NCBI GenBank assembly: GCA_032719365.1
Contig: CM064873.1
Location: forward strand, 10,001-74,000
Origin: Prinsepia uniflora
Lineage: Eukaryota; Streptophyta; Magnoliopsida; Rosales; Rosaceae
Length of the DNA: 64,000 bases
Reading direction: 5' to 3'
Part shown: piece after piece, positions 1-11,737 of the stretch
How the letters are laid out: each line of letters opens with the position of its first letter
How positions within the stretch are numbered: position 1 is the first letter of the stretch
Position numbers and translations under genes: made by a program
The notes under the pieces: model-generated
Database searches by the model: none
What the model saw: the letters and a program-made list of their open reading frames with translations, nothing else
Told to the model about the DNA's origin: nothing

Positions 1-2726
1 TAAACCCTAAACCCTAAACCCTAAACCCTAAACCCTAAACCCTAAACCCTAAACCCTAAACCCTAAACCCTAAACCCTAAACCCTAAACCCTAAACCCTA
101 AACCCTAAACCCTAAACCCTAAACCCTAAACCCTAAACCCTAAACCCTAAACCCTAAACCCTAAACCCTAAACCCTAAACCCTAAACCCTAAACCCTAAA
201 CCCTAAACCCTAAACCCTAAACCCTAAACCCTAAACCCTAAACCCTAAACCCTAAACCCTAAACCCTAAACCCTAAACCCTAAACCCTAAACCCTAAACC
301 CTAAACCCTAAACCCTAAACCCTAAACCCTAAACCCTAAACCCTAAACCCTAAACCCTAAACCCTAAACCCTAAACCCTAAACCCTAAACCCTAAACCCT
401 AAACCCTAAACCCTAAACCCTAAACCCTAAACCCTAAACCCTAAACCCTAAACCCTAAACCCTAAACCCTAAACCCTAAACCCTAAACCCTAAACCCTAA
501 ACCCTAAACCCTAAACCCTAAACCCTAAACCCTAAACCCTAAACCCTAAACCCTAAACCCTAAACCCTAAACCCTAAACCCTAAACCCTAAACCCTAAAC
601 CCTAAACCCTAAACCCTAAACCCTAAACCCTAAACCCTAAACCCTAAACCCTAAACCCTAAACCCTAAACCCTAAACCCTAAACCCTAAACCCTAAACCC
701 TAAACCCTAAACCCTAAACCCTAAACCCTAAACCCTAAACCCTAAACCCTAAACCCTAAACCCTAAACCCTAAACCCTAAACCCTAAACCCTAAACCCTA
801 AACCCTAAACCCTAAACCCTAAACCCTAAACCCTAAACCCTAAACCCTAAACCCTAAACCCTAAACCCTAAACCCTAAACCCTAAACCCTAAACCCTAAA
901 CCCTAAACCCTAAACCCTAAACCCTAAACCCTAAACCCTAAACCCTAAACCCTAAACCCTAAACCCTAAACCCTAAACCCTAAACCCTAAACCCTAAACC
1001 CTAAACCCTAAACCCTAAACCCTAAACCCTAAACCCTAAACCCTAAACCCTAAACCCTAAACCCTAAACCCTAAACCCTAAACCCTAAACCCTAAACCCT
1101 AAACCCTAAACCCTAAACCCTAAACCCTAAACCCTAAACCCTAAACCCTAAACCCTAAACCCTAAACCCTAAACCCTAAACCCTAAACCCTAAACCCTAA
1201 ACCCTAAACCCTAAACCCTAAACCCTAAACCCTAAACCCTAAACCCTAAACCCTAAACCCTAAACCCTAAACCCTAAACCCTAAACCCTAAACCCTAAAC
1301 CCTAAACCCTAAACCCTAAACCCTAAACCCTAAACCCTAAACCCTAAACCCTAAACCCTAAACCCTAAACCCTAAACCCTAAACCCTAAACCCTAAACCC
1401 TAAACCCTAAACCCTAAACCCTAAACCCTAAACCCTAAACCCTAAACCCTAAACCCTAAACCCTAAACCCTAAACCCTAAACCCTAAACCCTAAACCCTA
1501 AACCCTAAACCCTAAACCCTAAACCCTAAACCCTAAACCCTAAACCCTAAACCCTAAACCCTAAACCCTAAACCCTAAACCCTAAACCCTAAACCCTAAA
1601 CCCTAAACCCTAAACCCTAAACCCTAAACCCTAAACCCTAAACCCTAAACCCTAAACCCTAAACCCTAAACCCTAAACCCTAAACCCTAAACCCTAAACC
1701 CTAAACCCTAAACCCTAAACCCTAAACCCTAAACCCTAAACCCTAAACCCTAAACCCTAAACCCTAAACCCTAAACCCTAAACCCTAAACCCTAAACCCT
1801 AAACCCTAAACCCTAAACCCTAAACCCTAAACCCTAAACCCTAAACCCTAAACCCTAAACCCTAAACCCTAAACCCTAAACCCTAAACCCTAAACCCTAA
1901 ACCCTAAACCCTAAACCCTAAACCCTAAACCCTAAACCCTAAACCCTAAACCCTAAACCCTAAACCCTAAACCCTAAACCCTAAACCCTAAACCCTAAAC
2001 CCTAAACCCTAAACCCTAAACCCTAAACCCTAAACCCTAAACCCTAAACCCTAAACCCTAAACCCTAAACCCTAAACCCTAAACCCTAAACCCTAAACCC
2101 TAAACCCTAAACCCTAAACCCTAAACCCTAAACCCTAAACCCTAAACCCTAAACCCTAAACCCTAAACCCTAAACCCTAAACCCTAAACCCTAAACCCTA
2201 AACCCTAAACCCTAAACCCTAAACCCTAAACCCTAAACCCTAAACCCTAAACCCTAAACCCTAAACCCTAAACCCTAAACCCTAAACCCTAAACCCTAAA
2301 CCCTAAACCCTAAACCCTAAACCCTAAACCCTAAACCCTAAACCCTAAACCCTAAACCCTAAACCCTAAACCCTAAACCCTAAACCCTAAACCCTAAACC
2401 CTAAACCCTAAACCCTAAACCCTAAACCCTAAACCCTAAACCCTAAACCCTAAACCCTAAACCCTAAACCCTAAACCCTAAACCCTAAACCCTAAACCCT
2501 AAACCCTAAACCCTAAACCCTAAACCCTAAACCCTAAACCCTAAACCCTAAACCCTAAACCCTAAACCCTAAACCCTAAACCCTAAACCCTAAACCCTAA
2601 ACCCTAAACCCTAAACCCTAAACCCTAAACCCTAAACCCTAAACCCTAAACCCTAAACCCTAAACCCTAAACCCTAAACCCTAAACCCTAAACCCTAAAC
2701 CCTAAACCCTAAACCCTAAACCCTAA
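1..2726 (+). repeat. Terminal telomere array, perfect TAAACCC heptamers
   Basis: About 389 uninterrupted copies of the 7-base unit TAAACCC, the C-rich strand of the plant TTTAGGG telomere. The phase never slips until base 2727, where one A is lost. C-rich sequence reading inward from base 1 means the physical chromosome end is to the left. Long homogeneous arrays of this kind are maintained by telomerase. Confidence 0.99.
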
Positions 2727-3770
2727 CCCTAACCCCTAAACCCTAAACCCTAAACCCTAAACCCTAAACCCCAAACCCTAAACCCTAAACCCTAAACCCT
2801 AAACCCTAAACCCTAACCCTAACCCCTAAACCCTAAACCCTAAACCCTAAACCCCAAACCCCAAACCCCAAACCCCTAAACCCCAAAACCCCTAACCCAA
2901 AACCCCTAACCCAAAACCCCCAAACCCTAAACCCCCAAACCCTAAACCCTAAACCCTAAACCCTAAACCCCAAACCCCAAACCCCAAACCCCAAACCCCA
3001 AACCCCAAACCCCAAACCCCAAACCCCAAACCCCAAACCCCAAACCCCAAACCCCAAACCCCAAACCCCAAACCCCAAACCCGAAACCCCAAACCCGAAA
3101 CCCCAAACCCGAAACCCCAAACCCGAAACCCCAAACCCGAAACCCCAAACCCGAAACCCCAAACCCGAAACCCCAAACCCGAAACCCCAAACCCCAAACC
3201 CCAAACCCGAAACCCCAAACCCCAAACCCCAAACCCCAAACCCCAAACCCGAAACCCCAAACCCCAAACCCCAAACCCCAAACCCCAAACCCCAAACCCC
3301 AAACCCCAAACCCCAAACCCCTAACCCCAAACCCCTAAAACCCTAACCCCTAAAACCCTAAAACCCTAAACCCCTAAAACCCTAAACCCCGAACCCTAAA
3401 ACCCCGAACCCTAAAACCCCGAACCCCGAACCCCGAACCCCGAACCCTGAACCCTGAACCCTGAACCCTGAACCCTGAACCCTGAACCCTGAACCCTGAA
3501 CCCTGAACCCTAAACCCCTGAAACCCCAACCCTAAACCCCTGACCCCTAAAACCCTAAACCCTAACCCCTAAACCCCAACCCCTAAAACCCCAACCCCCA
3601 AACCCCCAAACCCCAAACCCCAAACCCCAAACCCCAAACCCCAAACCCCAACCCCCAACCCCCAACCCCCAACCCCCAACCCCCAACCCCCAACCCCCCC
3701 AACCCCCCCAACCCCCACCCCCAACCCCCAACCCCCCAAACCCTCACCCCCTCACCCCAAAACCCTAATT
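2727..3770 (+). repeat. Degenerate telomere-variant zone
   Basis: The perfect array passes into ordered blocks of variant repeats: mixed CCCTAA/CCCCTAAA (2727-2940), long runs of AAACCCC (about 2965-3330), an alternating AAACCCC/AAACCCG pair (about 3070-3260), CCCTGAA repeats (about 3440-3510) and CCCCCAA repeats (about 3640-3740). Such proximal variants are normally outside the reach of telomerase renewal. The array is open in all three minus-strand frames as G/F/V/W-rich peptides; this is only a consequence of a 7-base repeat without stop codons and is not coding. Confidence 0.96.
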
Positions 3771-4393
3771 TTAACCAATCCTAATTTTAACCAATCCTAA
3801 TGATTTGCATACCAAATCAATAAATAAACCGAACAAAATTAAAACACATAATTAAAAGTAAATTTTTTTAAACAAAATCAAAAGCATAATTTATCCTGAA
3901 ACATAACACTATAACAGAATTAATGAAAAAGAAAAAGAAAATAAATCTACAAATTTAAATGCATATAGTCTGTGGTGATGAAGGGGTCGTTAATGGCGAC
4001 GGGCACCCTGGCTACCAACCTTCCGATCCTTTCAAATCCTAATTTTCAAAAAATAATGGAAAACGTTTTATCCAATTTCCACCAAATTGAGACGAAAAAA
4101 AAAACACGGGAAATGTTAGGGAAAGTGGAAAATACCGTTGATTCCGATCTTGATCTTCCCTGCTTAGAAAATTTTAAGAAGAATTAGAAGTTGATCAATG
4201 AGAGGTCGAATAAAACTAAATTCAAACAAAAATAAGAAAGAAAAAAGTTTCGATAAATCGTATGAACATCTTTACCCATAATAGCAGATTGGACAAGAAG
4301 CTTCGAGAAATTAAATATTGCAGACTGAGAGTGAATGAGTGATTAGGCGTATGGGAAAGCGCATACCCCCGTGTCTTAATGTATATGGGTGAT
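3766..4393. other. AT-rich subtelomeric segment, copy 1 of a direct repeat
   Basis: Begins with a doubled TAATTTTAACCAATCC motif. 3771-3968 then resembles 6602-6835 in the same orientation (see that entry). A 71-codon frame at 3972-4187 (+) has no recognisable family and no supporting splice or codon signal; I do not call it a gene. Nothing else is identifiable up to the telomere-like patch at 4394. Confidence 0.6.
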
Positions 4394-4535
4394 TAAACCC
4401 TAAACACCCTAGACCCCAAACCGAAAACCCCAAACCCCAAACCCCAAACCCCAAACCCCAAACCCCAAACCCTAGACCCCAGACCCCAGACCCCAGACCC
4501 TGAACCTCAAACCCTAAACTCTAAACCATCAATCC
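4394..4535 (+). repeat. Interstitial telomere-like patch
   Basis: About 140 bases of imperfect CCCTAAA, CCCCAAA and CCCCAGA units in the same polarity as the terminal telomere. It sits 430 bases beyond the stop codon of the NFD6-like gene. The unit types match those of the variant zone at 2727-3770, so it may be a separated piece of that zone. Confidence 0.9.
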
Positions 4536-4962
4536 TAGGGGATGTACCTTATATATATAGGCACACTTCTAACCAATAGAGAATGTCAAATATTTATTCC
4601 AAACAAATAATAGTAACATTCTCGTTGCATAACAATTTCTCTCGCTATATTGACCGAAAGAAAATTTTGCAACGGAGGCCTCTCAAGCCCACCTTTAAGA
4701 TATCCAACTAAAGTTTTAATCAGTAAACAAATAGAGTCGAGAAACGAAAATCCACATGCAGATTTCATTTATCCACAAGGAAAAAGCACACGAAGTTGGG
4801 ATCTCTTCTTAAGTTTAGAACCAGATTAGAGCACGAGCTAGTTGGAGCAACTACCATTTTAAGATGCGTTACAGTTCAAAAGCAATAAGAAGCCAGACAA
4901 TAAACAAAAATCTAGTATTCATGATCTCATTCATACCTAGAAATAGTAGCTCGCCAGCCATG

Positions 4963-6369
4963 CTATAGAGGAGTTGCAAAACCTGCACACAATTGCAATG
5001 AACAAGGTAAGACAATTAAGTATGTCATAGAGACAACCATCTCTAAATCACAACTGCAGGAAAAAGTAAAATAAATTATATAGAATTTTAAATTGCAAAA
5101 AAATTTCACAAAGGAAATTCTTCAACCATGAACAAGCAGAGAAAATGATACGGATTCAGTCAATTGGCATGTAAATCTATATAAGTAATACAACCACCTT
5201 AAGATATTCCTGTCTTCCTTCCCATGTCACCTGAATATCTATGAAAATGGATAAGTACATTCCATTCTTAGCTGTTTCTTTTGGTGTGGCAATTTTTCAA
5301 CTTAAAGCATTCTGCTCAGCTCAATGCAATAAAGCATTAGATTTACACAAACTTAATATTCTCAAGACACACGAAAGATGCGTTTAAAAAAGCACGAAAA
5401 CTATACAAATTGCAAGCACAATGCAACTCGTTAGAATCTAGGCAATCAAATCAATTGATAAATAAGTAACAAGAAGTGTTTCTATGAGATACTCAAATCA
5501 TAGGCCCCAGACATAAGGCACTATATAGAAAAAAAAAATACAAGTAAAGTTCCAACAATTACCTTCCGATAGGCATTCCCAGGTGCTGTTGTGCAAGGTC
5601 AGGAGCGATGTGAACAAGGCAGAAGCTATAGCACTGTGCAATGGGATCAATGACTACGTAGCGCCCAATTCCACGGGAATCCTACAATCCCTCTATTGAA
5701 TTATTTTTCGTGCATTTCTTAGTAATATAGTAATAATCCTTGTTACTTTGATGTTCCTCCTACAAACATACCCTAAAGGCTCGAAAGAAGAATGTTTAAC
5801 ACTGACAACAAGTTCATAAGATGTGCAAAAACGATGCTTGGTTCCGCAATTCATAGCAAGTTCAGTAAAAAAAAGATTCAGCTGCATTCCCTCCAAAAGT
5901 TACTTTGTAAAAGCCTTACTAACACAACGTTGAAGCTTTAAATTTAAAGGAAACAAAGAGGATCAATTTAATAAACTAAATACACAGATTTTGATCTTTT
6001 GAAGCTAGTTCCATTTATCTTTTTTACTTAACTAAAAAAAAAATCCCTAAACCCAAAAGGCCCAAGATACAGTTTCCATTTTCTCAGCGGCCAAACATAA
6101 TGAAAGAGCAAGTAACCATGATTAATCGCAAATTAAAGTGGAGAATACAATTTCAATAATTATTAAAATGAAAAACGAACGACAGAAAAATCCAACCTTG
6201 AGAACTTGAGTTTCTGAACAGTGAATCTATACCCATAGGTGAGCTTGGCGGCATTGATTTCACCAAACTTCGAAGCTTTGGACGCGAAAGGTGAAGATGA
6301 TGCACGGTTTAGAAGGGTTTTTGCAGAAGCTGAAGAAAATTGTAGGGTTCGTCTTGCACAGTTAGCCAT
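4963..6369 (-). pseudogene. NFD6-like: NFD6-like small organellar protein gene with premature stop
   Basis: Three exons are readable on the minus strand: 6369-6197, 5681-5563 and 4982-4963. All splice sites are GT-AG and phases agree, giving 104 codons including the final TAG. Exon 1 starts MANCARRTLQ and is rich in Arg, Ser and Ala without acids, as in a mitochondrial or plastid presequence. Exon 2 reads RIPVELGAT, a stop, then SLIPLHSAIASALFTSLL, and exon 3 ends in SEGFATPL. This order, presequence then PVEL...LHSA.ASA..TS then a short C-tail, is that of the plant NUCLEAR FUSION DEFECTIVE 6 family, recalled from memory. The TAG at 5656-5654 would cut the product to 66 residues and lose the conserved hydrophobic core. 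A Gln codon (CAG) is expected there, so one C-to-T change explains it. An assembly error or an undetected alternative splice form could rescue the gene. Introns are 515 and 580 bases. Confidence 0.75.
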
Positions 6370-6599
6370 GTCTATTTTCCTCTTTTCCAAAAGTCAAACC
6401 TTCGTTCCTAGAAGGCAGATAGATTTTCTCAGAATGAGGGCTCTGTGTGCTAATTTAACAACATATATGGACCGAAAACACATTTGGGCCAACAATTTCA
6501 GAGTCGACACATGGGCTTGTTACGAACCTTGTTAACTTCTGTTCATGTGTTATTGTTGGGAGTTATGCCATGAGCACCAGAAGAAGAAAACAAATTAAA

Positions 6600-6835
6600 T
6601 TAATTTTAACCAATCCTAGAGATTTGCAAAATAAAAACACAGAACTAAAAGTAAATTTTTTAAAACAAAATCAAAAGCATAGTTTATCCTCAAACATAAC
6701 ACTAAAACAGAACTAATGAAAAAAGAAAAACAAAAAAGAAACAAAAAAGTAAATGAAGCTATCAGTCCATCAACATCTTGCTATGAAATACATTCAATTC
6801 TGGGTCTATAAATCTACGAATTTGAATGCATCTAA
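6600..6835. repeat. Copy 2 of degenerate direct repeat flanking the NFD6-like gene
   Basis: Shares with 3771-3968, in the same order and orientation, TTTTAACCAATCCTA, GATTTGCA, AACACA..A.TAAAAGTAAATTTTTT, AAAATCAAAAGCATA, TTTATCCT.AAACATAACACTA and ATAAATCTAC.AATTT. This copy carries about 60 extra bases before the last block. The pair brackets the NFD6-like gene about 2.8 kb apart. I do not recognise it as a known transposon end. Confidence 0.75.
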
Positions 6836-9109
6836 CAGAATTTCATTTCCTCTGTTAGAGAAACACAAATGGAAATGATCTTTATTGCAGATACCAACAA
6901 TTCAAGACCCAAATCCAATTCAGTTCACATACACGTCAAAAACAGAAATACAGATCAAAAATCAACTCTTTTAAGCCATTCACAAAGAAAGAGAGTTTTT
7001 CACAGCAACGGACAATGAACCAACAGAACCTATAAATAAAAAAGCAAACAAGGCCGAGAAAAACATGAACCCAATGCAAAGAAGAAGGTGAAAATCGCAG
7101 AGAAAATGTAATACAATCAATCAGTCAGGTCTAAGCTCTCAAACGACTGTCGAACAATGGTAGCCAAGAAAGTTGGACATGTCAAAAATGCAACAACAAA
7201 AATGGATATAATGAAATATTGGGAGATCAATACGGGGCAACGGTGGTCAATTTCCCTGAAATTGGCTGTTTAACCTTCTCGCTAAGGATATTGGCGTTTT
7301 TACTCGCGCTTAATTAATAAAGAGTTATTTTCAGGAAAAAAAAAACATTAACCTTAAGCTCTACAATTCAAACATTGACTCCTTAGTTTGGTAAAGTAGG
7401 ATTCCTAAGGAACCCAGCAAAAGCTCTACAATTCAAACATTGACTCCGTGGTTTGGTATAAATAGGATTCCTAAGGAACCCAGCGAAGGAAATATCCTCA
7501 AGCTAGGCCTATATAGAAACTACACACAGAACACAAGTGACAGAAGCACAAATCAGAATTTTATGCAGAAACTTCAGAATTTTATAGCCCATTCAAAATC
7601 AGAATTTTATATAAAATTGACAGTAAAGAAACTTCATAATAAATATTAAAATAAGGTACAATGAAGAAACCTCATATTGAGTATTGACAGTGAAAATCCT
7701 TTAAATTCCACTCTGCTATTAACGCCCTACAAATCCCAGCATATCTCTCCCATGTACAAGCATTCATATTCAACCTAGATTTTCTCAACCACACTGTACA
7801 ATGTTACAAAAAAATGAAACAACACTTCCTATATACAAATCAAACCACATTCAACTACATAGATAGACATCGAATACATTAGTGTACAGTTTCCTCTATG
7901 AGTAGAAAAGTACCTCTCTTCTCTTTTCTTTTTTCTTTTCTTTTTTTCTTTTTTTCCTATAAAGGACTGAGAAGGAGGCTTCCTGTCTGACTTCCTTTGG
8001 CTTATGCTCCTCTGTCGTCCTGTAGTGTCCAATAATACAACCATACAGTAAGAGTTACAGCAGAATTTGGCTAGACGCAAAATAAAAAATAACCACAACC
8101 CATAAAGAAGTATAATATCCTTAAGCAAGTTATATAGTTAATGTATTCAATCCTTATGTATAGTCTCTTGAGCGAGTTATATAGATAATGTACTCAATCT
8201 TTATTTATAGTCATAAGTTTTGTAGAGGTTCAACTATTGCATCGGTTCATTATTTATTATACTTTCTTTTCCATCTTTGTTGTCTATTCAAGGTTTTACA
8301 AAAATTTGCTCAACTCAGTATACATTATGAGAAAGATATAGAGAGGAAGATAAAGGTCACGCGTACCCAAGTCCCAATCAGACAGACAGGGACACGTTCA
8401 AATCCCTTCACACAACCACACAACTCATCTCTTATGTAACTAGTTGTCTATAATCATGTGCTTATCTTTCTTAATCATGTGAGTTAAACAGATACATTGT
8501 AATTTATAACCAATTGAAACCAGGAATCTGTTGTCCATAAGTTTTGCCTAGCACAAAACTTAAGCTAACCCTTGGGTATTGCAACAGGGAAACACGTAAT
8601 GTCTACGGAACGAATTACAGACAAATTAGACGTCATCATCATCATGAATTTATGAAAGTTATGCATAACAGACTTATCAGTATTCAGTAGTCAGAAATAA
8701 CTAAACGCTGATAAGGATAAAACAATCAGAAAAACCTCACTTCAAAAAACCCTAATTTCAAAATTATTTTTCCGTAATCACAGTAAGAAGAACTAAAGGA
8801 AGAGCCGTTGATAACAAACCCTCAGCGCCGTCGATGTTGTGCTTCTCCTTTCACGGTCTTCCACTCGGCTTCGTGAAGGTTGTCGTCGCCTTCCTTGATC
8901 AGATAGGGAAAGAGTGGGGCTGTGGCTATGGTTGGTCTCACCTAGAAATGTGAGATTAATCCGTAATTGAGTTTAAAGATGGATGGGGAATCTTTTAAGA
9001 TCATTAAAGAGGGACTTTGTAACTAGATCTCAAACCCCATGCTAATTAGAGACTAATTAGGTGAGTTGAGAACCACTAAAATAATCTTCACTAATGGGGC
9101 GATATCGCG
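6836..9109. other. Intergenic AT-rich stretch, no gene recognised
   Basis: No reading frame here resembles a protein I know, on either strand. Contents worth recording: a 65-base tandem duplication at 7356-7485, a T/C-rich tract at about 7915-7960, and a loose 45-base duplication near 8127-8215 (GAG.GAGTTATATAG.TAATGTA.TCAATC). 8820-8940 is GC-richer than its surroundings and could be the first exon of an unrecognised minus-strand transcript, but I cannot support that from sequence alone. Confidence 0.5.
7356..7485 (+). repeat. 65-bp tandem duplication
   Basis: Two adjacent copies of a 65-base unit starting AAGCTCTACAATTCAAACAT and ending AAGGAACCCAGC. By eye they differ at only a few positions (for example CTTAG/CGTGG and GTAAAG/GTATAA). 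A recent local duplication, no coding sense. Confidence 0.85.
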
Positions 9110-9368
9110 TTTCAGATGCTGATATCGGTTTGATACGTCCAGATACGTTTAGATACGATATTGAGATTTAGATACGATTTGAATATGTACGTTTCATATT
9201 TGGATACGCCATTTTGTAATTTTGATAGATATGTGAGGGCATAAATAACAAAACAAAGTTGAAAATTAAAAAAAAAAGTTGGAAATCGACCCAAGTCTCC
9301 CTCGCCCTCGTCTTTGTGTGGTGAAAAAAGCAATGTTGATTTGGCGAGTTTGTGCGGTGGTCGCCTAG

Positions 9369-9614
9369 CTCGTTGTTTCTCTTCCTCTTCGCCCTCACTG
9401 TTCGTCTATGCCTTCAACGAAAAAACCTATTCGGCTCTTCTCCCTCGTCGCTCGTTATTTCTCTTCCTCTTCACCCTCACTATTTGTCCATGTCGTCGAC
9501 GAAAAAACCTCTTCGGCTCTTCTCCCTCGTCACTCATTATTTCTCTTTCTCTTCGCCCTCACTATTCGTCCCTGCCGTCAACGGAAACAACCTCTTCGGC
9601 TTTTCTCCCTAGTC
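9369..9614 (+). repeat. Three tandem copies of an 82-bp unit
   Basis: Units start at 9369, 9451 and 9533 with CTCGTT.TTTCTC and end with GGCTCTTCTCCCTCGTCG or close variants. Because 82 is not divisible by 3, the same Ser/Pro/Leu-rich peptide appears in three overlapping frames of 86 to 137 codons; these frames are not genes. The array lies in the leader of the hAT-like element. Confidence 0.9.
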
Positions 9615-10150
9615 GCTTCAGTGGCGACTGGCGATGTTTGTCCCTGCCTTCGCCCTCGTTGCATCTCTCTTGTATCACCAACCAGAAAAAAAGTGTAAGA
9701 ATCCTATTGAATCATGTATTGAATTAGTGCTTTATTTTATAATAATTCCATTCTCTTTCATTTGTAGTTTCCATTTCTTTTTTGTGTTTGCTCTTGGCAT
9801 CTCTTGAATCTCCCAACTGGTATTATTATTATTATGTATCTATTATTATTATCAATTATGGCTCTGTTTTGTTGGTTGGGTTCAGTAAAAAAAAATATCA
9901 AAAGAATTAAAAGGAAATGGAGCATTTGGTTGTTGTTGAATTCATTAATTGAGACAAAATTATTGTTGGGTTAGAATGATATAATAGTTGGTTCAGGCGC
10001 TGCTTGGTTGGTTGAATTCTATTTGACAAATTTTTTGTTGAATTTTGTTTTTGCAGCTTGGTTGTTCAGAAAAATGGCTGAAAACACAGATGCTCCTCCA
10101 ATTAGTTCTAGTGATAGTGTCAACTATACTAATCTTCGTCTTTTGTCTAG

Positions 10151-10351
10151 GAGACATACATTTACAATGAAGGTGTGACTCAACAATGGGATATTGGTGG
10201 TGATGAAATGGATTCTATGGATGTAGCTAATGTTGGGAGACTTGAGATTGCTCAACTTTCCCTTGATGAGCCCGACTTGGAAGCGATTATTTTTTATGTT
10301 GATGAAGTGGAAGATGAACACAATGAAGAGTTTGATGTGGAAGATGCCTAA
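10151..10351 (+). pseudogene. hAT transposase C-terminal fragment
   Basis: A 66-codon open frame ending in TAA. It contains QQWDIGGDEMDS, then LEIAQLSLDEPDLEAIIF and an acidic end (VEDEHNEEFDVEDA). The WD.GGD...ILE.A.LSLDEPELEA arrangement is what I recall from the extreme C-terminus of plant hAT-family (DUF659/dimerisation-domain) transposases. The upstream ATG frame (10074) is out of phase with it by two bases, which fits an internal deletion that joined the two ends. No catalytic residues remain. Confidence 0.55.
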
Positions 10352-11737
10352 ATATCTCTATGTGAAGTTATTATAGAATAAATTGAAATTGCATGCTTTT
10401 TTTTAACTATATTTGAATTTTAATATATTATTTATTTTCGTATCCTTCTCGTATCGTATCCTTTGATTTTTTGATTTTGACGTATCAGAGTATCGTGTCG
10501 CATCGTTTCCTCGTATCCGTATCTGTTTCAGTGCAATCTAGATGATTAGTAGTATGGGCTTTTTGAATTTGAGCCAAGGCATTCAAGAGAGAATGAGAGG
10601 TTACGATTTTCAATTTGCGATTTGAGTTGAAATGAATAATAAATCTTTCCTAGTTAACTAAAATAAATTTGTGAGACTAACCAATTAAAAGATACAAAAG
10701 ATAATAAAATAAAATAAGCCACGTATAGAATCCATGTAATATAAAATTAAATAATAAACAAATATACATGTAATATATAAGCCGGGTATTATGTGTAGAA
10801 TTCAAATATCGTCTTGCGATCGTATAGTGTAACGACCCGTCCCAGAAATCGAAATTAGATTAGTAGTTAATGATGGATTAGTGAAGTTAATCGGTGATTA
10901 ATTGGACACTTTTGGACAGACGGGCAAAATGTCGACTTTTAGTTCGGGAGGTCAAAAGGACTTTGACCGATGACCGTGACGTAATTTGGGACGTCACGAG
11001 TTCATAGACAGGAGGCACGTCCGATTCCGACAACCGGGGAGGAAGTTATGATGTTGGAAGGTTGAGGGCATTTTCGTAATTTTGGTTAACAATGGGCATT
11101 TTGTTGACTTTGCAAACGACTTGACATTTTCACGAACTTCGAGGACCGTTAGGAAGGTCTCGATGCCTTGAGTGCAACGACAGGTGGCACGTCATCATCG
11201 GACATCGGAAGACGAAGTTACGGGTCAGAGAATACGAAGGGCAAAATGGTAAATTGATCTTTAGGGGCATTCTGGTCTTTTTCTGTGTATGGGGATCTGT
11301 GCCCACTGAAAAGTGGACACTTGGCTGTGTTGGACTGGTTGCCCACAGAGACCTTGACACGTGGCTGGGTCTGGATGGTTGTAGAAGCCTCATGCTGTTT
11401 CTTTTTAAATTCGTGCACGGTTTGGCTGTGAAGAGAAAAAACAGAGAGGTAGTGTGAGCCGTGAAATCCCATTACAATTAATCCGTTAATCTTCATCTGT
11501 TGCCCTAAAGAGTGAACGAAAAGAAAGAAGGAAGTGAGAGGGTTGTTATGGTGTGATCACGGTGGTTCGCCGTGGATGGTGGCCACGATACTAGAGGAAA
11601 CAGAGTGGATGAAAAACTGTGAGGAAACCAGGATTCAATCACCCAACTGTGGACTTGAACTCATGATTTTTGAATAGAAAATGGTTGGAAGCTTGCGAGG
11701 AGCTTCACATATTGGAAGTTGAGACCTGGAGATGACG

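Larger units (their letters stand above)
9110..10535 (+). mobile_element. Decayed hAT-like DNA transposon, transposase core deleted
   Basis: The two ends carry facing, imperfect inverted repeats built from GATACG/CGTATC motifs: GTTTCAGATGCTGATATCGG near 9110 and the complement of CCGTATCTGTTTCAGTG near 10515. Between them an ATG at 10074 opens a short N-terminal peptide (MAENTDAPP) and a separate frame at 10151-10351 encodes a C-terminal tail typical of plant hAT transposases. The zinc-finger and catalytic regions are absent, so it cannot have moved by its own enzyme. Exact termini and the 8-base target duplication expected for hAT could not be fixed. Confidence 0.5.

Noticed and set aside
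2949..3330. Three overlapping minus-strand frames encoding G/F/V/W-rich peptides
   Set aside because: They are the same 7-base telomere variant read in three phases; no start context, no family.
6239..6535. 98-codon plus frame MSLAALISPNFEAL
   Set aside because: Antisense shadow of NFD6-like exon 1.
7829..8128. 99-codon minus frame with a Lys/Arg-rich stretch
   Set aside because: The basic stretch is the T/C tract read on the other strand; no recognisable family.
8820..8940. GC-richer patch considered as a first exon on the minus strand
   Set aside because: Frames are short, no family recognised and no partner exon found.
9314..9727. 137-codon Ser/Leu-rich plus frame and two overlapping frames
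   Set aside because: Produced by the 82-base tandem array; the same peptide appears in all three frames.
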